From contig JAINUG010000199.1 in NCBI GenBank assembly GCA_029706075.1, positions 1,302,001 to 1,366,000 on the forward strand: a stretch of 64,000 nucleotides of DNA, read 5' to 3'. A program made the position numbers and the translations under genes. Below are positions 55,990 to 64,000 of the stretch, piece after piece. Origin of the DNA: Aldrovandia affinis (lineage: Eukaryota > Chordata > Actinopteri > Notacanthiformes > Halosauridae). The notes beneath the pieces were generated by a model. It searched no databases, was not told the origin of the DNA, and saw nothing but the letters and a program-made list of their open reading frames with translations. Positions within the stretch are counted from its first letter, which is position 1; each line of letters starts with the position of its first letter.

Positions 55990-57660
55990 GGGGCACCTCT
56001 CCCCCTCAATACACGTGGGTGAGTTCCTCTGGTGCCTCCTTCTCCAGAATAGACATGTTTTTGCTCTCTCCAGAACTGAGAGTGCACTCGGAGCAGTGCA
56101 CAGAGTGACTGTGTCCATAGACTGAGAGAAGACGGTGGGTAGAGGTCCCTGGAGGATGAATACCAGCCATCTTCAGGACCCCAAAGTGCACCTCTCCTTC
56201 TCGAGACGATACCTGGAGTGGGTCACTTTAAAACACCTTTTGACTCCCCGATAGACTGGTGGGAGATGGTGAAGGATTGGGTGCGGGCAGTCGGAAAGAG
56301 GAAGGCAAGGGAAGGCAAGGGAAAAGAGAGCAGCTTATAACCACCATAATGCTGCCCTCCAAAGACTGAGTCTCCTCCAGGCCCAAGACCAAACAGCATC
56401 TCTCTGCCCTCTGTTGGGAGGAGCGGAAGAAATATATCTTCCGCTCCAAACTCCAGGGTCTCGAGGAGGACGAGAGATGCACCTGCCACTTCTTCCACAA
56501 GCAAGGTCAAGGAAAACTGACATTCTCTCCCTGTATAACAACGTAGGGGTGGTGGTGTTTGAAGAGGCAGAGGTCCAGGAGGTAGCCAGGGAGTTCTACC
56601 AGAGTCTGTATGCCAATAGGCCCACGGACAGGGCTCTCATGGACACCTTCCTGGACGGCCTGGATAGATGCCTGGAGGGGCATAGCATGGAGGGGGAGCT
56701 GAGCACCGAGGAGCTCACCCGGGCCGTGCGCTCCCTTAACTTCCATAAAGCTCCTGGTCCTGACGGAATCCCAGCTGAGTTTTATCAGGCCTTCTGGGAT
56801 CTCCTGAAGGACAATGTGGCATTTTCGGAGCGGCTTTCAGGGAAGGGCAACTGGGCGACTCACTGCAACAGAGTTCAGTGGTCCTTCTCCCAAAGAAGGG
56901 GGACCTGAAGGACCTCTGGAACTGGTGGCCGATCAACCTCCTCTCAGTTGATTATAAGATCATAGCCAAATCACTGATGAGGAGGTTCCAAGACCTGTTA
57001 CCAGCGCTGATCAGCCGCAACCGAACATGCAGTGTTCCTGGGAGGTTCATAAATTACAATCTGCTCCTTGTGAGACATATAATTATCTACTCTGGGGAAC
57101 GCAGGTCCCCCTTAGGCCTTCTCAGTCTAGATCAAGAGAAGACCTTTGACAGGGTTAGCTATGTGTGCTTGGAGAGGGTGCTGGAGAGGTTTAATTTTCT
57201 AAATCCCCTCTGGCGCTTGACCAGGATGTGTTTGGGGGACATCTCTGGCAGAGTGGTTGTCAATAAGCACCTCTCTGTCCCGTTTCACATCAGGTCTGGT
57301 GTCAGGCAGCGGTGCCCCCTAGCACCCCTCCTGTATGTCATCTACCTTGAGCTGTTTCTACAGGCCATCCGTTGAAACAAAAACATCAGGGGATACCTAC
57401 TGCCAGGTGGCAGTGGGGAGCGACTCGGGGTGCTAGCGTACATGGACGGCATCATCATTGTCGGCACAGATGACTATCTGGAATAGATTACTATTCCATC
57501 ACCACCACTACAAAGGTGCTGGACAATTTCTGTGTGACCACAGGTGCCTTGATCAACCGGGGCAAGACCAAACTGTACCTGTCGCCGTCATGGAGTGAGT
57601 CGCTAACCTGTTCTTTCCCTGTACGCACAGAAAACATAAAGCTTCTGGGGGTCACCTTCT
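55990..57660 (+). pseudogene. Tx1-like ORF2: endonuclease end and RT
   Basis: Starts inside the APE endonuclease (TWVSSSGASFSRIDMFLLS, SRID-type block), passes a poorly preserved linker and an RT thumb-side pre-block (EFYQSLYANRPTDRALM), then KAPGPDGIPAEFYQAFWDLL (about 56745-56805), PKKGDLKDLWNWWPINLL, LSLDQEKTFDRVSY (catalytic A block), and ends past LAYMDGIIIVG (about 57428-57460). The catalytic motif, normally Y/F-A-D-D, reads Y-M-D-G here, so the RT is inactive. Frame changes occur near 56410, 56840 and 57375. Confidence 0.82.
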
Positions 57661-57849
57661 AGAACAACAGGAGAGGGAACCGGGGAGGAGGCCCTCTGCC
57701 ACATCCAGAAAAAAATCGGGAGCTGGACCGACCCTGACAATGACGGATAAGATCCTGGTCCCGAAGGCAATAGTCCTTCCCAGACTTCTCGCCGAGTGTT
57801 TCCCCCGAACAGGGCCACGAGCAAACCAGGAGGGCCGAATCTGTTTCTG

Positions 57850-58134
57850 GATTTCAGAAGACCTCTGCTCTTAATTATTTAATTAGCCCAATAATTTACG
57901 TGATCATACATTGATCGTACAACGTACATTTTAGCGACATTTCTTGATAAGCCCATGAATGACAGCTGAAGACTGTTCTTGTGTTCCCATATGAAACATG
58001 TTGCTGTGGTCTAATCTACAACTGAACCAGCATTGGCGTATCCAACTAATTAGCTAATTGAGCCAAGATAATTGTTAGAAACAAAAACCTGCATATACAC
58101 CGACCCTCCAGGACCGGAATTGCCCACCCCTGAT
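57850..58134. mobile_element. hAT-like MITE, right-end fragment
   Basis: Ends with GGACCGGAATTGCCCACCCC then TG (58134). Read inward this is CAGGGGTGGGCAATTCCGGT, a terminus common in vertebrate hAT-derived MITEs. The left terminus is not found, so it is truncated by the end of the Tx1-like element. Confidence 0.65.
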
Positions 58135-58515
58135 TTAAAGTTACCGTCAATGGGAAAGGCAGAGAACAATCGTAGGTAGTGTTCGGGGATTAGTTTACAA
58201 CACTGCATTACCCAAAATTCCTAGCGGGATCTTGGAACACTTCAGGGTCAAAGGTGACCTGTCAAAACTGGGTGACATGAAAGCCTTTGTCAAACACCAC
58301 GTGACAATCCCTGGAATGAAGCAAAGCAGCTGATGGTAAGCAATGGCAGAGGAGTGGGGTTTGCCGGTCTACAGACCAGGGGCCTCATTTATAAAACATG
58401 CTTACGCACAGATTTGATCTTACAACGTGCGTACGCTCAAATCCATGCCAAACTTCAGATTTATAAAAACGGTCTTTGACGTGGAAAAGTACTTAGCTCC
58501 ACGTCAGGTTCCAAC

Positions 58516-58735
58516 TTGGCGTATGCACGTTTCCTTGTGGCAATGTTGGAGTACTGCAGGTATTCACGGTCTCGTCTCTTCTCTGTCCTGACCCCGCGCT
58601 GGTGGAACGACCTTCCGCAATCAGTCAGGACCGCGGAATCACTTGCGATCTTCCGCAAGAGACTCAAAACCCACCTTTTCCGACTCCACTACCACTGAAT
58701 TCTGTACATCTAGCTAATTGTCATCACCACTGCCT
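58516..58735 (+). pseudogene. LINE ORF2 C-terminal scrap
   Basis: Encodes FSVLTPRWWNDLPQSVRTAE then IFRKRLKTHLFRLHY, the last block of an L2/CR1-like ORF2 RT protein. It is cut on the 5' side and followed by a TATTATTATT-rich tail, as expected for a 5'-truncated LINE insertion within the MITE. Confidence 0.8.
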
Positions 58736-58802
58736 ACTTGCTCAACACTATATACCCCTGCTTACTCCATTTAACATGTCGTCTGCTGCCTAATTGTTTC
58801 CT

Positions 58803-58850
58803 CATTATTATTATTATTATTATTAGTAGTAGTAGTAGTAGTAGTAGTAG
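58803..58850. repeat. (ATT)n-(AGT)n microsatellites
   Basis: About 7 ATT units directly followed by about 9 AGT units, downstream of the LINE scrap. Confidence 0.95.
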
Positions 58851-59454
58851 ATGGTGTTGTAGTTGTATTACCAGATTGAACACATTGCTTAGGCTATACA
58901 TAATGGTTTGCACCATAAAGTTATTAATAAATTAAAACATAAGCTAGGCTACTTGTGGAAAACAAAACAAAAACACACATTGGTTTTCCAAAACTACCCA
59001 TATTAGCATAATTGACACATCCTTGAAGGAAATTTATTGAATATACATATTATGGTTCCACACGTGTAAAACATTTCGGTCAATCTATAAGCTATAAAAT
59101 GTCTGCAAGAGGAAGAATGGCAGCATTGTCACTTCTCGAAGATATCGCCAACCGCGCAATAAGAAGGGAACGAGTTATTTGAGATTTTGACCTCAGTTTT
59201 AAATCAGACCACTTTTGCTTTACGTCCTTCAGGGCCCTTTGCTGCTCCCCGTTCACAGCCTGGGCTACAGACTGCTAGGCCACGTACTTGGTTTTACTAG
59301 TAAAGCCACTAGAAAGGCTCCCAAACAGCATCCCTGCACGCATCTGCACCTCCACCAACAGGACCTTGATTTCGGCCTCGCTAAAATGATTTTTCTTGCA
59401 GCTCGCCATTATCAAGCAGAGGATTTGTGTTTTGATTCAAGCTCCTTTATATGC

Positions 59455-59606
59455 TAATAATATATGTCATTTAGCAGACGCTTTTATCCAAAGCAACAGT
59501 AGGGAATGCATACATTTTTCAGTGTATGTGGTCCCAGCAGGAATTGAACCCACAACCTAAGCATTGCCAATGCTATGCTCTACCTATTGAGCCACACAGG
59601 ACCACA
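59455..59606 (-). mobile_element. tRNA-derived SINE with L2-type tail, copy 2
   Basis: Same family as 49429-49577. More diverged: the tail reads TTGCTTTGGATAAAAGCGTC and the head has CTCAATAGGTAGAGCATAGC. It lies head-to-tail with copy 3, perhaps by sequential insertion into the TATTA-rich tail. Confidence 0.82.
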
Positions 59607-59756
59607 TAATATATGCCATTTAGCAGACGCTTTTATCCAAAGCGACTTACAGTAGTGAATGCATACATTTTTCAGTATGTGTGGTCCCAGTGGGAATTGA
59701 ACCCACAACCTAAGCGTTGCCAACGCTGTGCTCTACAAACTGAGACACAGAGAACC
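59607..59756 (-). mobile_element. tRNA-derived SINE with L2-type tail, copy 3
   Basis: Minus strand: CTCAGTTTGTAGAGCACAGC, GGTTGTGGGTTCAATTCCC, then TAAGTCGCTTTGGATAAAAG and the GCGTCTGCTAAATGGCATAT tail. Closer to the 49429 copy than to its neighbour copy 2. Confidence 0.85.
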
Positions 59757-60857
59757 AATTATATTAATTAGGGGGCGTTCACAAGGCGGAGATCTGAAAC
59801 CATTCAGCTACACACAATTTCAAGATCATTTGTGATTTAGAGATTTCACATCTGGGGGAGTGGCGTACGCACATTTTTTTGTGCGTACGTTCATTTTCTC
59901 TGAATCACATGTACGCACATTTCAGAAATGGTCTTAGATCAAATGTAGGATGGTTTCTACACAACATTTTTATAAATGAGGCTCCAGATCTTTATTTTTT
60001 TCCACCTCTCTCCCACACCTGGGCGAGAGAAACAGTGGGAGAGCAGGGTAAACCAGCCCCGAGACACTCTCCACTCTTTCATTCAGAGTTCTCAGGCCGT
60101 TGTCCAGAAAAACTCTCCACTGCCCGAGTGCGAGTTCTCTTCCAATCACACCGAGGGCGAGAGGTGGACCCTATTTCAGGGCGCCCTCTCGCTCTCCCAA
60201 TCACACCGAAGGCAAGAGGTGGACACTCTTAGTGCGCCCTCTCTCTATCTCTCTTTCCCACACACACAGGAAGCACTCTACTCAGTCATTTTCGACAAAC
60301 GCACACAAAACTCAACATAGATTCCACTTCCTCAGACACGGAAACCCCCTTGCGGGGAACACACACGACAGTACGTCACACCTGACACCACACCAACACT
60401 ATACGACACGTGCACATGAATGCCACAACCAACCACTCAATACACACATAAATGACACAACTAACAACCTCTCAATACAGACACATGAATGACAAGAAAA
60501 AGACTAACTGATTCCTCACTGCCTGACTCAGGTGGGACTTGTGAGGCAATCACCAGTCTAACATTCACACACCTAATCACAAAACACCAAACAATTGACA
60601 AACCACACCCACTCACATTCTCACACATAAACAGGTAAGTGAATGATCACTTACCAATCAACATCAATTAAATAATAATTAAATCAATTATGGCCTTTGG
60701 AGCAACCTTCCAGACAACAGTTCATACTCTCACACCATGTGAGAGTGCCAAACTTGCTCCCGGAAAGTCTCACTGCTCCTAAGGCCTCCACAACAGGGAA
60801 AAACAAAGGCAACCCAGCCACTCCCATGTTGCTGAGACCGATGCCCTCCACAACCTT

Positions 60858-61869
60858 ATTTAGAGATGTCAACCAAAATGTTGTGCTTGGTAAACTAGCA
60901 AAGTCTACTTATTCCTGAAAATCACATTACAAAAATTTCACACAGCATGACAAAAGCAAAGGGTTTCTGCAAACATTGGGTTTGTTTTATTAATTGTTCC
61001 CTTACAGCAAGAATGTACTGTTTAGCAAGACAATACCAGCATGGAAGCCCAACAACAGAGGAGCCAAGTTTTAATATGTGTGCTCTTAAATCATGTAAAC
61101 ATTTATCTGGTAAGGTATTGAACAAAACAAGCCCTTGATTTATTATACAGTTGCTAGAAGTAATTTGGTTTTAGCTGTGACTGAGGCTTTTGTGTTTTCC
61201 TGCCTGCAGAGTATTTTAAAAACCTATCACCTTCAACAATTCTCAGGGTGGGTGAGCAGGGCCGGTCAGTACCACCTTTGAAAAGCAGGTGGCTCAAGAC
61301 AACCGCATCACTGGCTCGTTGGCCCTGATTGTGAGTAGTGTTAAGTGACTACTTTTTTATTTGCTGAGCTAGGATTGCTCAGTGGAAAAAAAACACAAAA
61401 AGACGATGGAAAACACAGCGGAAATGTTTAATTAACCTCATCTGCAGTGGACACTCCCACGGAGACCCACACAAAGCCACATTACAAAAATAAATTGTGC
61501 CTCATGTTTGCTCATTAAAATAAGGTAGCTTTTTAGGGATTTAGGGATTTAGTTTATGGCTATTTATGTTAGACTTTCTTTGTATTTTTTCTATGTAGAT
61601 GTGTTATCAAGTAATTTTCAATACATTTCAGCATGTATGTATCTGATATAACCATATAGAAAATACACATTTCACTGATTCAGAACTAGAGTAAAGACAG
61701 TTGAGTAAGCTAGGGGATCTGATTTTAAGAGCTAAATCTGGATTTAAGCATGGGATACACAGTGCAATTCTCAGACACAGGAAACATTCATCAGTGGGTT
61801 AAATTATCAGCTGCCACCAGCCAGTAGCTAATGTCAAGATTTTCACATGGCAACTAGCTAGCCAGTAGC
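60858..61869. other. No gene seen
   Basis: Spacer without recognised elements or supported coding. Confidence 0.45.
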
Positions 61870-62600
<731 letters not shown>

Positions 62601-63868
62601 GACCATCTACATTATACCTCCATATAAAACAAATTATCAGGACAATTGTATTATATATTTTATGATTAATTCTAATAAACTAGTGAAAAAATAAATAATG
62701 ATGGGCTTTAATCACAATGATCCGCTCCACTTAAACACCAACATGAAGTTTTTTAATAGGGCGTTGGGCCACCACAATTCACCAGAAAATGCACCCCACA
62801 TCATAACATTTTATAAAATTTTCTTCTCCCTTACTGTTACCCCAAAAATATACATCCATATGCTGTACATCCGTATCCATCAATATCCTTTCAGAAAAAA
62901 AAGTACAACTCTTAACAGTACAAAGAGTGTATAATTATGCATGTTGGCGAGGAACCTGACCCTGCTGTATAGCAGCAAGGGTCCATTCTGCAGTGGCACA
63001 GTGCTAATGATTCAGAAAATGCGTAGGCACTCACTCCCCACAGGAGACTTGAAATGTCCACCATTAACATTCTCTCTGCTCTGTATAATAAGCACGTTCA
63101 GCACTTAGAATGCAAGCCTCATCAAATCCAGCAATTATTGTGTTTAGAATAACCTTGACAGGAAACATTTGTTTTAATAATTCTCCAGTATAACAGAAAA
63201 GGAAAGAAGGGGGTGCAGGCAAAAAAAAGAGGCGTGACTAACTACGCTACAAGTTCAGGTACTGTTGTTTGCTAATTTATGAAAAATATGATTGAAACAA
63301 ATGTACAACTTGTAAAATGATTTGTATTTTTGAGTTTTAATGGAGGGGAATTAAAAACTATTGGTTTACTGAAAATGTTCATGACGTTTCAACTTCCTCT
63401 TCAGAGAGCCTCTAACATATGGACATGTCTGGCAGCATATAGACAGCCTGAAATCTCCTTCTCTCATTGTGATAACAAAATCAATATGACTGAGGTAGCA
63501 AGCAACCTGCTTCCCTGCTTTTGCAGTTTGTTAAACCCTGCAGCTTATATGTTTCAAGATGCCGGGTGAGCATTCTGCGCTATTTTCATTCAAATTCAAT
63601 GAAAATAGTTCTGACTTGGGTCAGAGATCAGTGTGTTGGCTATGGGAACTGCAACAGTGCTTATTGTGCTGTAACAGGGTGTGATGTAGCTGGGGTCATA
63701 GGGCAGAGAGGGCAGAGAGTCTTTACGAAAGGGCACACATTTTGAAAGGGCACTCAGGAAAAACAAGGCACACATAATGAGCAGTTCTGGCAAGGGTTCA
63801 TTGTCATTTTGACTATGCAAGTAATTGCATTCATAAATGTCAATATTTCATAACAAAAATAATAATAC
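62601..63868. other. No gene seen
   Basis: AT-rich spacer. A short block at 62755-62790 matches the Tc1/MITE-like fragment at about 30102-30135. No supported gene. Confidence 0.45.
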
Positions 63869-63963
63869 TGTCACACGCCACGTGACAATCCCTGGACTGG
63901 AGCAGAGCAGCTGATGGTAAGAACTGGCAGAGGAGTGGGGTTTGCCGGTCTACAGACCAGATC

Positions 63964-63994
<31 letters not shown>

Positions 63995-64000
63995 CCCAGA
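63869..64000 (-). mobile_element. Family A LTR, copy 5 (runs off window)
   Basis: Begins TGTCACACGCCACGTGACAA and matches copy 4 through GGTCTACAGACCAGATC. A TTTATTTATTTATA(TA)n stretch follows near 63964-63993. It provides the uninterrupted site for the MITE in copy 4. Confidence 0.85.

Larger units (their letters stand above)
54440..57660 (+). mobile_element. Tx1-like LINE (L1 group), degraded
   Basis: GC-rich compared with its surroundings. A 5' region with two imperfect 80-bp repeats (GGCCTGGTGGTGAG at 54470 and 54551) precedes ORF1 with zinc knuckles (about 55230-55900) and ORF2 (about 55990-57660) with endonuclease end and RT. The arrangement and the RT sequence fit the Tx1 clade. The 3' end is not well defined. 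Stops and frame changes occur in both ORFs. Confidence 0.8.
58377..59987. mobile_element. 1.6-kb MITE-like element with CAG duplication
   Basis: Element 58380-59984, left GGGCCTCATTTATAAA; right terminus read inward GAGCCTCATTTATAAA (15 of 16). CAG at 58377-58379 and 59985-59987; LTR copy 5 (about 63955) shows the uninterrupted ACCAGATC site. Both subterminal regions are rich in GTGCGTACGC-like palindromes. The inside is a patchwork of a LINE 3' end, microsatellites and two SINEs, with no transposase. Confidence 0.82.
58283..60857 (-). mobile_element. Family A LTR, copy 4, split by a MITE
   Basis: LTR 58288-60852: starts TGTCAAACACCACGTGACA and ends GCCCTCCACA. GCCTT precedes and ACCTT follows (4 of 5 match), a probable duplication with one mutation. 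The MITE at 58380-59984 lies 92 bp from its start. Without it the LTR is about 960 bp. The sense strand is minus. Confidence 0.82.

Overview
The window is intergenic DNA from a vertebrate, most likely a ray-finned fish. It is built almost entirely of mobile elements. I found no host protein-coding gene, no rRNA, no functional tRNA and no CRISPR array. The fish assignment rests on the mix of families: a sushi/Tf1-type chromovirus, CR1-, L2- and Tx1-like LINEs, several tRNA-derived SINEs (one ending in a GGAT repeat, others in the L2-type 3' tail), and Tc1, hAT, PIF/Harbinger, piggyBac and pogo elements. I cannot name the species.

Layout. 1-7070: an antisense CR1-like LINE (ORF1 esterase, ORF2 endonuclease and RT), split by a solo LTR (351-1623) and by a deleted Gypsy element (about 2030-5620) that itself carries a MITE and a SINE. 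7071-14014: low-information DNA, a Harbinger-like MITE and a decayed LINE. 14015-15578: a hAT element with an exact 8-bp target duplication. 16097-18440: a dead Tc1-like element holding a LINE that holds a SINE. 19061-28398: a probable solo LTR carrying an 8.4-kb DNA transposon. That transposon encodes a multi-exon Gypsy-type integrase followed by a SUMO-interaction-like motif, a ULP1/SENP cysteine protease and a PHD-like finger, between 1.4-1.6 kb inverted repeats that contain about 124-bp tandem arrays. 30832-33495: a second copy of the large LTR family, with a piggyBac element inside. 33496-45955: a second CR1-like LINE holding a piggyBac element (34445-39190), which holds an unclassified DNA transposon (35406-38524) with a five-exon gene resembling C14orf93. 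The same LINE also holds a young complete chromovirus (39666-45918). 45991-64000: a pogo MITE, a HARBI1 fragment, SINEs, a hAT/ZBED5-like fragment, a Tx1-like LINE, three more copies of the large LTR family (one hosting a 1.6-kb MITE) and a Tc1 fragment.

The two CR1 copies act as each other's empty-site controls. They confirm TTAA for piggyBac and GCATT for the solo LTR. The strongest biology is (i) the integrase-SIM-ULP1-PHD transposon, (ii) the chromovirus, whose first 11 transcribed bases are complementary to its primer-binding site (Tf1-style self-priming), and (iii) the C14orf93-like gene inside terminal inverted repeats. Exon structures and domain names come from reading by eye and from remembered family features; no database search was run.
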